Source: Chaetoderma sp. LZ-2023a (taxonomy: Eukaryota; Mollusca; Caudofoveata; Chaetodermatida; Chaetodermatidae). Taken from it: DNA of 64,000 bases. The translations under genes and the position numbers were made by a program. This document shows, one piece after another, positions 22,301 to 33,249 of this stretch. The notes beneath the pieces were generated by a model that was not told the origin of the DNA, made no database searches, and saw nothing but the letters and a program-made list of their open reading frames with translations. The stretch lies in NCBI GenBank assembly GCA_034401795.1, contig CM067369.1, forward strand, positions 184,337,881-184,401,880, given 5' to 3'. How positions within the stretch are numbered: the stretch's first letter is position 1; each line of letters opens with the position of its first letter.

Positions 22301-22850
22301 TTCATTATACTTAACTATCATTTCGGCTGTCGGTGTATGATTTAAATACCAAGAAGTAATTTGGTTCCCATCAAAGAGGTGGATGGAAGATTTCTTGCAG
22401 GAAAAGTTCAAAGAGTAAAGTGATGGAAGAAAAGCTCCCAGCAAACATGAGCCATGCACCGCATATCCTTGCAGCTCAAAGACCTAAGAAACCCATTTTC
22501 AATGGCAAATGGATTTTGTGGAAAGTAATTGTGGTTCCATAGAACACGTAGTGTCATAAATTAATCGGTAAACTAACAATGTGAAGAATTTATAATTGTA
22601 GCCTCTGTAAAATACTTTCTCCAGTTATTGCAATCAAAAGCTACATGACATAATAGACATTATGCGGACCATTAATGATAGCTCTCAAATCACCATTTAT
22701 TTGTCAAGTTTCTGGTAATCAACAAGTCAGGATATCTTATAGTTGCAACATAGGCGACTTTGACAGAAATGTAACGATTTAACACACAAATAGACATGCC
22801 CAACGTATTGCGATTACCCTCGCCCCATAAATGGAGGAGGGCATTGTATT
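22301..22850. other. No recognised feature
   Basis: AT-rich unique-looking sequence. Confidence 0.35.
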
Positions 22851-23020
22851 TGAATCTCTGCGTGCCGTGCCTGCCGTGCGCGCTGCGCGTCAGTTCGTGC
22901 GTCGTGAGTACGTGCGTGCGTCCGTCGGTGCGCACGTGCGTGCGTTCATACGTGCGTGTGCGCGTCCCTGTGTCTGGGAAAGCGGGTGGGCTGACTGGTG
23001 GGGGGGGGGAGGGGGGGGCA
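22851..23020. repeat. GTGC/CGTG-rich simple-sequence tract with poly-G
   Basis: Interrupted CGTGCGTGCG-type repeats and a GGGGGGGGGAGGGGGGGG run near 23001-23018. The overlapping ORFs on both strands are low-complexity. Confidence 0.85.
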
Positions 23021-23756
23021 GACGTCAGTCTGTTTGCCAATCTGAGTGTCTGTCTGGGTGTCTATAGCTGTATATAAAATACCTGATAAGATTTAGCTCA
23101 TGTTGTTATAGTCAAAGAGGATTTCCTAGCGTTGGTCATGATCCGGATTAACACCCCACCCCCGCTCCCACTCCTGGATACGGATCGGATCCTATCGGAG
23201 TTATATGGATATCTTGGAAATTGCTACACAGATTTGTACAAAAACCCAGAAGGCTCATTCGAAATTCAAAATTCAAAATTCAAAACTTGACTTCGAAATT
23301 CAAAACTCGATTTCGAAATTCTAAACTCTACTTCGAAATTCAAATCTTAAATCAGCCAATCAGTTTTTATATATGTACAGTTTGGTATGGCCGATGAAAG
23401 GAAGAAGCTTCCAGGAAATATATCACACGTGAATAAGGCTACTGCTATCGCTAATGTGTATACCAGGGTAATGGTCAACGTGTACTTCATATTGATTGGC
23501 TATACACTGCACATGCATAGTAATCTACCAATCAACTATTTGACTTCGATATGAGTATGTATGCGGCATATGCTCTGAAATGCTACCGCAATAGCCATCG
23601 CTACTGTACCAATATAGCCATAGCTACCATACCATACAAATCCAGAGAAATGCACACCTATTTCTAAGCCCAATAGCTATCACCTACACAGGCCCCATAC
23701 ACTCACCGCTAATATACGATAACCCTGCTTTTAACCGCGCATATACATACCTACTA

Positions 23757-24143
23757 ATTCACCTTTCCACCACCCATCATATGACGTCATAATCAACTAC
23801 GTGATGTGTACAATGACATCATAATGAATGACGTCGATAAGTACGCCACGAAGGCATATTTGAAGACGGTCTATGCGTTGTTGTACAAATTGTTTGGTTT
23901 TACTATTTAATAAATATTCTGTTGAATATTTTGAAACTAATTTGACTGGGCGCTGTTGCTGCCATAGGCAGCAACAGCACCCAGTCAAATTAGTTACAAA
24001 ATATTCAACAACTTCCCTGTATAGTTTTCAGAAAATTGATAGCATGGGCATTTGGGGAGCGATCAATCCCAACACTGCGAAGTGTATGTGGAGCCTAGCT
24101 AATGATGGGCGGGGCATAGCTAAAAATGGAAAGGTCCATTATA
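23757..24143 (-). repeat. F1 CRE-MITE, complete
   Basis: AATTCACCTTTCCACC ... TGACGTCATAATCAACTACG ... GGGCGCTGTTGCTGCC ATA GGCAGCAACAGCACCC ... GGGCGGGGCATAGC ... GGAAAGGTCCATT. It is very similar to the copy at 12343. It is inserted in the left arm of the palindrome. Confidence 0.9.
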
Positions 24144-24339
24144 CACACTCAACCAACACACTCATAGATATTATATATCCATCGCTACCACTACTCATAC
24201 ACCGATTGTTCTTACCAATGCACCCATAGCGACCCCTACCCTATAACATCATAGTTACCTCTAGAGTACACATGAGTGACATGACTACACAACTCCAAAT
24301 CTACCATTACCAATACACCCATTAACCATACACCCATCA

Positions 24340-25130
24340 TTACCATACCATGCCTATGGCCTAGTATACTGGTCTAGCACACTAGCCTACTCTACTAGCT
24401 CACTTGCCTATATAGTGAACTAGCATATTCTACAAACTTAACCTACTGGTCTAGGATAAATCATACTGCCTAGCACATTTCCATTTTCTAGCCCGCTATC
24501 ATATCCGACTGATATAATGGCATAGTATACTAAACTAACGGCATAGTCTACTAATTACTATGTTAGTCCACGACTCCAGCATGCTAGTCTGCTAGTTTAT
24601 CCTACTAGCCGACTAGCATACAGACCTAGCCTAACCGAGTAGCCAACTGGCCGAATATACTAACCTACTTATCTAACTATTACTAACCCACCAGCCGAAC
24701 GTACTACCCCAGCGTCATCGCATACTGGTCTAGTGTACTAGCCAAATGGCATTCAACCCGATTAGCCTATTAGACTAGCGTACTAACAAAGTCTGCTAGA
24801 CTAACCAACTGACATGGTGGTTTCACATACTAGTAGCCTACTGGGATAACCTACTAGACTAACAAAGCATACCGCCTGCTAACCTCTGCTGCCCATGTTT
24901 AGCCAAACCAACTAACTTAGAGACGTATCCTACTGGCAGAATCGACTTGCCTACTGGTCGAACCTACTAGTTGGTCGGGCCGAGTAGCATACTCTACAAG
25001 CCTGGCATACGGACCTGGCCTACTAGGTTATCCTACTACACTGGTCAACCAGTCAATTAGCTTCCATGACTGACCAAACTGACTAACCTACTGGGATATG
25101 ACACTTGTCTAGCCTACTATCCGAATGTGA
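24340..25130. repeat. Degenerate CTAGCCTACTAG satellite (palindrome, left inner block)
   Basis: Hundreds of bases of loosely repeated CTAC, TAG and CTA words such as CTACTAGCCGACTAGCATAC. There are no stable ORFs and no fixed period by eye. Its inverted counterpart is 25890-27000. Confidence 0.75.
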
Positions 25131-25889
25131 ATATGGTTAGGGGTAGCTATAGGGATGGATTAGCCATGGGATAGGGGATATGGGCCGAGTAGCTACAGGT
25201 AGGGTATGTATGGGAATACGTGTATGGGTAGCTAAATGCTTAGTTATGTAATATGGGTAGCTACGCGTAATAGTTGCTATGTGGTAGTAATGGTAGCTAT
25301 GGAGCACCATTGGGTAACTATGGATTTGGGATAATTATCATAGTTATTGGGATACGGATATCTGTGCAGTATGACACGTTATCATTTGAGTAGAGTAGGA
25401 GTTGGGTAGTGTAAGTTTTGGGTAGCTATAATACGCGGGTAGCTATGGGACAGGTAGTGATGGGGTATGTTAGCTATTGGGCTATGGGTATTGATAGATA
25501 CTCATGTAGCTACGGCTAAAGCAGTTATGGGGGTAGGGGTAGTAATGGGAAAGGACTGTTATTTTCTGGTATGCGTAGCTCAGCTACACCTAACCATACC
25601 ATACACACCAATAGCTATCCATTCCACAAAGGTTATCCATACCCATGCGAGCATATCGAGCACTACCCAATAGCTACTCCAGTCTGACGTCAATACCCCC
25701 TCCATCCCAAAATAACAAGCCAAGCTGTAAGTACATACAGACATCACCCACGTACTCAATTATGCATCCAATACAAGTACATATATGCACCAACTCACCA
25801 AAACCAACGACCCACCCACCAGGTATGCACACACGCGCACAGGGTGTAAAGATGTGGGGTGGTGCGTGGCACGTTTGTGTAGTACGATA

Positions 25890-27000
25890 TGCTATAGGCC
25901 AGGTTACTATGCTAGCTCGGTAGGTGTATGGAGTAAGCTAGGCTAATGTGCTAGTCCAGGCTAAAATGCTAGGCCAGTAGACTAGGCCAAGCTAGTACGT
26001 CATGCCAATATGATATGCTGTTACTATGATAAGCCAGACCGGGTTGCTATGCTAGGAGAGCATAGTTGTATGTTAGACCACGAGACAATGCTAGTATGTA
26101 GGCAAGGAGGCCAGGCCAGACTCGTAAGTTTGTAAAGCCCATAGGCTAGAAGGCTATACTAAGTTGGAGGAGGCGGCTGGAGAACTCAGTTCACGCCTGG
26201 GCTGTGCTCTATCTTGCCGTCTTTGAAAAACATGCCCAATCTCCTTCGCTCTCGCCACCCAGGAGTATAAATAGATATCAGTGTAGAAATTGGGAACGTT
26301 ACTAATAGTAGACTGACATAAAACCAACATAGAAATGGCGTGGATGGGACCTGGAATTAGGTATTCGATATATGTCAATAAAACCAATAACTTCTTCGGC
26401 GATGCTAGCAGGATAGCACAGTGCGCTAGGCATGTCGGCTAGGTTATACCAGACTAGGAGAATGTGCCAGAGGGCTAGTTCAGGGGATTAGAGGGTTCGG
26501 CCAGTAAGCTTGTAGATCAGGCTAATAGGCTAGAGCAGTGGTCTAGACTAGTAGACGAGGCCATCCAGTATGTTAGCAGGCTTTGCTATTAGGTTATCCG
26601 AGTAGGCTAGGACAGTAGGCTAGACTATGATGTTTAGCCGGTTGTCTAGTATGTTAGGCCCATATGTTAGTCCGCACATACAAGTCTATTCCTAGTAGTA
26701 GGTAGGGCAGTAGTCCGTGGCATGGTATAAGAATAAGCCAGCCCTAGCTAGGCAGCCTAGGCTAGTAGGCTATCCTGGTAGGAGCGTACACCAGCTAGCA
26801 GGATAGGCAGCCTAAATTAGGAGGCTATGCTCGTAGGCTAGAGGTCTAGTAGGCTAAGCTAGTGGACTATAATAGTAGGCTGGGTTAATAGACTAGCCTA
26901 TACGGCTAGGCTACTAGGCTAGGTTACTATGCTAGGCTATTAGGCTAGGCTAATAAGTCTTTATACTGGGCTAGGCTAATATACTATGATAATGTATCCC
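25890..27000. repeat. Degenerate GGCTAGTAGGCTA satellite (palindrome, right inner block)
   Basis: Words such as GCTAGGCTAGTAGGCTA and GGCTAGGTTACTATGCTAG are the reverse complement of the left-block words. It is interrupted by a non-repetitive segment at 26155-26400. Confidence 0.75.
26155..26400. repeat. Possible SINE or other short insert
   Basis: GC-richer, non-satellite sequence inside the array: GGAGGAGGCGGCTGGAGAAC, CTCTCGCCACCCAGGAGTAT, AAATAGATATC and ATATGTCAATAAAACCAATAA. The CCACCCAGGAGTATAAAT phrase resembles a conserved SINE domain I recall from marine invertebrates. I find no clear A/B boxes or tRNA head. Confidence 0.3.
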
Positions 27001-27370
27001 TGTCTGCGTTGACATGTGTAGCAGTGGTGTTTTTGTATGGCACGGTAGCAGTGGGTGTATGGGCAATGGTGGGTCTATGGGTATACTGGTAGGGGGGGGG
27101 GGGGGGATATGAGTATTTCCATTATATAGTGTATATAACATTGGCTATAAATGTTTATTCGCGGTAGAGATTGACATGTTGGAACATGGTAAAGGTGGGT
27201 ATCGGTGTATGGGTAGGAACAATTGGTGTATGGGTAGGGTACCGATAGGGGGAAGGTGGCTATGAATGTCTAGTTTGGCATAGCTATGGGTGCATCGGTG
27301 CTAATGGGTCTAAGTGTTTATGGGTATAGGTATGGGATGGTATCAGATGGTAGCGGTGGGTTTATATATA

Positions 27371-29027
27371 CACCTGTGCAAAAGTTAAGCACCAGCAAAA
27401 ACAATAGAACGTAGAAACATGATGGTACAACTAGGCTGCCATACTTTTTGTCCCCGCGTTAGCTGACATAATTCCAAGTACGAAATGCACATGCATGCAT
27501 GACTTCACGCCGCTTGATGTCCGTGCGTGGCGGGAAACAGCACACGTGTTCAGTTATGTAAAAGTCCAGTTTGAGGTGTACAACATTACATACAGATTTA
27601 GGCGACAAGATTAGGAATGTTGTGTTCATGACCGTGGTTTATTTGTACAGAGAGAATTAGCTCTTGATTGTGAACCGCTATGGCAAGACGAAGGTTAAGT
27701 GATCGTGTGAAATGGCAAATCATAGGCATGCATACCACTGGTATGTCATGCAGAGAGATTGGCAGACAGCTGAACATTAACCATACTGTAATCAGTCGTT
27801 TGATTGTAAAACATGGGCAATCTAACGAGGTGAAGGACAGGCCTAGATCTGGAAGACCGAAGAAGACTACTGCCCGTGATGATCGAGCCCTAGTACGCCT
27901 TGTTAGGAGATCTCCATTCACCAACAGCAGAGTGCTCAGCCAGCAATGGGAAACGCGCAATAGAGTGTCAATGTCTACCGTCAAAAGGAGACTGTATGCT
28001 GCTGGCATGAAAGCTAGGAGACCTGTCATACGTCCTCTCCTCACTGCACACCACAAAGAGGAGCGTCTGAGGTGGTGCAACGAAAGAAGACACTGGAACA
28101 TGAGATCCTGGAGACGGGTACACTGGTCCGATGAAAGTCGGTTCCTGCTTCATGCCACAGATGGTCGAACTCGTGTATGGAGGTCCAGACGCACGGCGTA
28201 CGACCAACGTAACATCATGGAAGAAGTTCCATTTGGTGGAGGTTCCGTTATGATATGGGGGTGCATCTCATTTGATTGTAAGCTGGATCTGTTTACTGTA
28301 CCTGGAACACTAAATGGACAAAGATATCAAGATTCCATACTGGATAGAGTTGTGGTCCCTCATTTTGTAAATCATGCACCTGGAACCCACCCTATATTCA
28401 TGGATGACAACGCCCGACCACATCGTGCTAGAGCTGTGCATGAATACCTCCGCCAGAATGCCATCGAAACCCTACCATGGCCAGCAAGGAGCCCTGACAT
28501 GAACCCTATTAAGCATATCTGGGACATTCTGGGAAACATGGTGAGAAGGAGGGATCCTCCTGTGCAGAACCTACAGGAATTAACAGATGCACTCCATCTT
28601 GAATGGCAACGAATACCACAATGGCGTATCAGTCGGTTGGTGACCAGCATGAGACGTCGTGTCCAGGCCGTCATCCAGGCACAAGGTGGATATACCCGGT
28701 ATTAATAATGACAGTCTCAAACTCGTGCACAGATGTTAAACTTCGTTTTCAGACACCATTAATGACAATCTAGCCACGTGTGTCAACTGTAGGGCAATAG
28801 TTGTCAGTTGTGTCAACGTAACCATATTCAGGCCTCGTTTTCAAGTTCAAACAAAAACATACAGTGTTTCCCCACCATCATAATCAGCATTCCTCTAGTT
28901 GCATTATTACCTCTTGCACTAAGATGGATGGGTACATAAATGTTTATGCTATTGCTTTCTTCATAGCACATGAATATACCCTCGCATGTGCGTAAAAATA
29001 GGGTGGTGCTTAACTTTTGCACAGGTG
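27371..29027 (+). mobile_element. Tc1-like DNA transposon, structurally complete
   Basis: Perfect 24-bp terminal inverted repeats, left starting CACCTGTGCAAAAGTTAAGC and right ending GCTTAACTTTTGCACAGGTG, are flanked by TA on both sides (27369-27370 and 29028-29029), the expected Tc1/mariner target duplication. Length is 1657 bp with one transposase ORF. It is inserted in the right arm of the older palindrome; an (AT)n tract starts about 20 bp past its right end. Confidence 0.93.
27680..28705 (+). CDS. Tc1-like transposase with DD34K catalytic triad
   Basis: A 341-residue protein, full length for Tc1 transposases, which cut and paste their element at TA sites in the nucleus. The N-terminal helix-turn-helix region (about 1-110) binds the inverted repeats; a GRPR-like linker, GRPKK, is at 58-62. 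The catalytic domain shows WSDESRF (Asp151), MDDNARPH (Asp243) and, 34 residues later, SPDMNPIKHIWD. The family has Glu in the NPI-E-H position; here codon 278 is AAG (Lys). The reading frame has no stop or frameshift, so the copy is young or was under constraint, yet it should be unable to catalyse transposition. The start ATG follows about 310 bp of leader; no intron is needed. Long antisense frames are shadows. Confidence 0.93.
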   Translation: MARRRLSDRVKWQIIGMHTTGMSCREIGRQLNINHTVISRLIVKHGQSNEVKDRPRSGRPKKTTARDDRALVRLVRRSPFTNSRVLSQQWETRNRVSMSTVKRRLYAAGMKARRPVIRPLLTAHHKEERLRWCNERRHWNMRSWRRVHWSDESRFLLHATDGRTRVWRSRRTAYDQRNIMEEVPFGGGSVMIWGCISFDCKLDLFTVPGTLNGQRYQDSILDRVVVPHFVNHAPGTHPIFMDDNARPHRARAVHEYLRQNAIETLPWPARSPDMNPIKHIWDILGNMVRRRDPPVQNLQELTDALHLEWQRIPQWRISRLVTSMRRRVQAVIQAQGGYTRY

Positions 29028-29040
29028 TATATGTAGTGGT

Positions 29041-29169
<129 letters not shown>

Positions 29170-29261
29170 GGCTGTTCATAATAGGCGGCTTAACATTTGA
29201 ATTTCGAATTCGAGTTTTGAATTTCGAAGTCAAATTTTGAATTTTGAATGAGCCTTCTGGG

Positions 29262-29591
29262 CCTTCGTAGATTTAGCTCACATTTTAATCCATATTAATT
29301 GTTTGGTCGTGATTCGCATAGAAAGTCCTAAAAATCTGGAAAATTCGAATGTTGTTTTAGAAGGTGGCAAAAACGGGAAACAATACTTTGCAATGTCTGA
29401 TTTTTCTTGCTCTATGTTGATTTGTCGATCTAGTAGTTTATTTGGTAACCAGAGCAGATTGCCTGACAAACCGACTGCTATTAAGCCCGTATGTATATAC
29501 TAGCCACTTTCTTTTTGGTTTAACGGAGATAGGCCTATGGAAGTTCTATGAGAATGTCATTTGGCCTCAAATGATATCTACCATGGTAATG
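29262..29591. other. No recognised feature
   Basis: Unique-looking sequence outside the palindrome. The short open frames have no motif. Confidence 0.35.
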
Positions 29592-29967
29592 GATGATTCC
29601 AGTTTATCCATCAATCATATGCCGTCATAATAAACTAGGTGACATGTAGGCTGATGTCATACTCAATTACATCATGAAATGAATCGCATAGCTAACTTCG
29701 TCACGACGTGTAATTGATGTCTGAGCGTTGTTGTACGAATTGTATGTCTTTATATTTAATAAACATACGGTTTAATATTTTAACACTAATTTGACTGAAG
29801 CAACAGCATCCAGTCAAGATAATTTCAAAATATCAACAGCTTATCTGTATATTTTCTGGAAATTGATAGTCAGGGGGTCCAGGGATCGATATATCCCACC
29901 ACGGGCGAAGGGTGGGTGGAGCATAACTAGAGATTGGCGGGGCATAACTAAAACTGGATTCCTCAAT
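29592..29967 (-). repeat. F1 CRE-MITE, GGATTCC end type
   Basis: From ATTCCAGTTTATCCATCAAT through TATGCCGTCATAATAAACTA, a shortened hairpin (TTTGACTGAAGCAACAGCAT) and GGCGGGGCATAACTAAAACT to GGATTCCTCAATT. Confidence 0.85.
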
Positions 29968-30030
29968 TGAGTTGTATTATGCGACCATCTGTCTTTAGTG
30001 ACCACTTTTGTGATTGCCTAACAGTGCCAG

Positions 30031-30401
30031 TGGATGAATTACTAGTTAAGCTCCAAGCACTCACGCTTTGCCCCCGTTAGGATCGATCGAGCTCTGCACA
30101 CACGAATCTCAATTTCCAGAAAGCTATACAGGTAAGCTGCTGAATATTTTGAAACTAATTGAACTTGGTGCTCTTGTTGCCTATGGATGCAAGAGCGCCC
30201 AGTCAAATTAGTTTCAAAATATTCAACAGCATGATTATTAAATAATAATGACATACAATTCGTATAACTTGGCGTTCTATTAAGGGTTTAAAACGGACTA
30301 AATTACGTGATTTATGTCGTAATTGATTATGACGTCAGCATACGCGTGAAATAGTTGAGTATGACGTAATATGATGCCTGACCGTTCGGATTCATCCATT
30401 A
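30031..30401 (+). repeat. F1 CRE-MITE, ATGAATCC end type
   Basis: GTGGATGAATTACTAG, AAGCTCCAAGCACTCACG, ATCGATCGAGC, the hairpin GGTGCTCTTGTTGCC / GCAAGAGCGCCCAGTC, TGACGTCAG at about 30326 and GGATTCATCCATT. Confidence 0.85.
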
Positions 30402-30520
30402 GATACTGGGTTGGACGCTCTCATTTATAGGCCTCTTCCTGATATTCACGGAGTTAATAGACACAGACTAGGCGAATTGATGTTTTCCTGTACGATATAA
30501 CTTGTTGTGCTAGAAGTAAT

Positions 30521-30766
30521 GTACGTTTCCACTTTTAGCTATTACCCGCAATCACTAGCTAAGCTCCACCCACACCTCGCTCGATCCCTGAACTCCCTGA
30601 CTATCAATTTCCAGAAAACTATACCGGTAAGCTGTTGAATATTTAGAAACTAATTTGATTGGGTGCTGTTGCTGTCATGTTGAATATTTCGAAGCTAAAT
30701 TGATTAAGAGCGATTCCTATCAAAGTAGTTTCACAATATTCGGCAGCTTGCCTGTATATATACCTT
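30521..30766 (+). repeat. F1 MITE 5' half with rearranged hairpin
   Basis: TTTCCACTTTTAGCTAT, AAGCTCCACCCACACCTC, CTGACTATCAATTTCCAG and TTTGATTGGGTGCTGTTGCT, then an inverted tail ending CGGCAGCTTGCCTGTATA. The 3' CRE half is absent. Confidence 0.7.
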
Positions 30767-30844
30767 GACATAGAGACAGGTGACAGAAGAACGCCTGCAT
30801 GTGCACCTATCAAGCATTACATCTCCATCTACACTGAGAAACTG

Positions 30845-30846
<2 letters not shown>

Positions 30847-30922
<76 letters not shown>
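30847..30922. repeat. (AT)n microsatellite
   Basis: About 75 bp of uninterrupted AT. Confidence 0.95.
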
Positions 30923-30923
<1 letters not shown>

Positions 30924-30989
30924 TTACAAAGAAGTAACCCAGCTCCATTTCAAAAGCAAAATTTATGTGTCTATCATAGGTGTAGGTAA

Positions 30990-31042
30990 CAGGTGGGACG
31001 GGCAACGGGGTGGGGGTGGGGTGGGGTTGGGGGGGGGGGTGT
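30990..31042. repeat. G-rich tract
   Basis: GGTGGGACGGGCAACGGGG, GGGGTGGGGTGGGG and a GGGGGGGGGG run. It has G-quadruplex potential on the plus strand. Confidence 0.8.
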
Positions 31043-31424
31043 TGCGATAACCACATTCGTCACTCCCTGATTCTTTCTCTCTCATAGTATATCCCCATAG
31101 CGCCCCTAACTTTATCGCCACACATAATTAAGCCACGCTCACCCCCACCCCCTCACCCCAGGTCAAAGGACGTTCCTACACCCATGTCAATTACAATTGG
31201 AATCGTACGATGTAGACGATAATATAAGTGATGGAAACTCACATTAAATTCAGATCCAAGGTAGACAGGCGATCATCTTAGCAATGCAGAGCAATTTAAC
31301 AATCAAAATGCATCGTAGTAAGCTTAGGAGCTTATTAAGCTTTCCTCAAAGATTTGATCGCAATTGTCAAATTTTTCACAAGATAGTCAAAAGATCCAAA
31401 AGAAACGTTCTCTGGTAATCCATC
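31043..31424. other. No recognised feature
   Basis: Unique-looking AT-rich sequence. Confidence 0.35.
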
Positions 31425-31822
31425 TTTCCATAGTATCCATCGATGATTCAACGTCAGATGACGTCATAATCAGCTAAGCCGCGTTTAGGATGACGTCATA
31501 ATTATTACGTCATAAATGTTTATATTAGGCCCGTCTTTAACTCTTAATAGTTCGACACGTTGTAGGAATTGTATGTCTCTACTATTTAATAAACATGCTG
31601 TTGAATATTTTGAAACTAATTTGACTGGGTGTTGTTGCTGCCATAGGCCGCAACAGCACCCAGTCAAATTAGTTTCAAAATATTCAACAGCTTACCTGTA
31701 TAGTTTTCTGGAAATTGATAGTCAGGATGTTCAGAGGTCGATCGATCCCAACACGAGCGAGGTGTGGGTAGAGTCTAGGTAGAAATGGGCGGGGCATAGC
31801 TAAAACTGGAAAGGTCCATTAA
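31425..31822 (-). repeat. F1 CRE-MITE, best-preserved central hairpin
   Basis: Two exact TGACGTCA sites at about 31457 and 31491. The stem at 31602-31690 (CTGTTGAATATTTTGAAACT ... GGTGTTGTTGCTGCC ATA GGCCGCAACAGCACCC ...) pairs over about 43 bp with a three- or four-base loop. It ends GGGCGGGGCATAGC and GGAAAGGTCCATT. Confidence 0.92.
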
Positions 31823-32487
31823 GCAATATTTAGTGTGTTTTATAAATATATTTAAAGCTATATTATCTCTCTACGAATTAAGAATAAATTGTTGGTTCTT
31901 ACCTCTTAAATTTCCCACGTGCGGTCTGAAATGGATTTTCATCGTCTTTTGCGTTCATTAAACACGCGTCTAACTATATGGTACTGAGCCCACATGGTAC
32001 CGTTTAAGGCGTTGTACACTAACTAATAAGGAAACCGTACTTGGTACAGCCATGTCTCAAGAATCTCCATACGTCACACGCGGTATAATCGTAGTCTATG
32101 ACTATATGGTGACACCAACTGATTGCGAATTTGTTCTCGGACAATAAAACATTCGCATATAGCTATAACCCGTGCCTGTGGTCATATAACTAATCCGTTA
32201 TTCTATATTCAAGTTCAGATAATCCTAACGCCAACACGATGCGTCACTAACTTGCGTAGCAATCGGTATCGCGATCAGCACCATCAGCGTTCAGTCGCTG
32301 ACGTCACCAATGGGTTTACTGTCACGGAAATGGACATCTTACTTATCGTTCTGAATAATGTATCGGCGCAGTATATGTATATTTATGAGGGTGGAATTGC
32401 TACAGTACACATCATAAATAAATTAACATATTTCCAAAACAAAAGGAGACACGTGTTAGTGAGTAAGAAGTGTTATACTTTGACCAT
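31823..32487. other. Unassigned; 158-codon open frame of unclear meaning
   Basis: A plus frame 32123-32599 is open but ends inside the F1 copy at 32488. Its composition (many Ile, Thr and Arg) resembles random translation, and I recognise no domain. Confidence 0.25.
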
Positions 32488-32861
32488 AATGGACCTTTCC
32501 AGTTTTATCTATGTTCCGCCCATCAATAGCTACGCTCCACCCACACTTCGGCGCTTTGAAATTGATCGATCCCCGAATGCTCTACTATTAATTTCCTGAA
32601 AACTATACAGGTAAGTTGTTGAATATTTTGTAACTAATTTGACCGGGTGCTGTTGCTGCCTATCAACAGAATATTTATTAAATAGTAAAGACATACAATT
32701 CGTACACCAACTCATAGTCTGTCTTCAACTATACGTTCATGACGTACTTATCTACGTCATTCATGATGTCATAATGACGTCATTGATTGTGATGTCATTC
32801 AATACTCACGTAGTTGATTATGACGTCAGATTGATAGATGGATACAGTGGAAAGGCCATTT
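32488..32861 (+). repeat. F1 CRE-MITE with deleted right hairpin arm
   Basis: AATGGACCTTTCCAGTTTTA to GTGGAAAGGCCATT. The left arm reaches GGTGCTGTTGCTGCC, then CTATCAACAGAATATTTATT, so the right arm is gone. TGACGTCA occurs at about 32776 and 32820. Confidence 0.88.
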
Positions 32862-33249
32862 GGATTGGACAGTAGTGATTCCTTAGGCTGCAGTGACTTC
32901 AAATCCAAATATGTTCAAAATATTCAACAATACGTTTTTCTTTTGTTTTAGAAACATTTTAACATATTTCTTAGCTGCACTGTAGAGTCACCGAGTAGTA
33001 GTACCACCACAACCAAGATTAATGGCGATTGGTTTTACGCCACTGATTCTGGTAACGAGAGCTTGGTGTATAATAACTTCTCTGATTCGCATAGTCCGGA
33101 AATATGTTACAGTGTTGAAAGCCGTGGCCAGTGCATGCATGGTCAGCTTTGTCCGCGCTAGTCAGTCAAACTACGATGTTAATTGTAGGTTATTGGAGGT
33201 TAGTCCCATTACCCGTTAAACAGAGCGGGATAGCGATGAGGAAAGTACG
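32862..33249. other. No recognised feature
   Basis: Unique-looking sequence. The frame at 33022-33219 has no recognised motif. Confidence 0.35.

Noticed and set aside
23873..24229. 118-codon ORF across an F1 copy (and similar ORFs at 12275, 31516, 61605)
   Set aside because: The same peptide words recur wherever the F1 hairpin occurs; they come from the repeat, not from a gene.
27598..28101. 167-codon minus-strand ORF
   Set aside because: It is antisense to the Tc1 transposase and explained by that gene's codon structure.
32123..32599. 158-codon plus-strand ORF as a possible gene
   Set aside because: It ends inside an F1 MITE, shows no domain or splice signals, and looks like random translation of AT-rich DNA.
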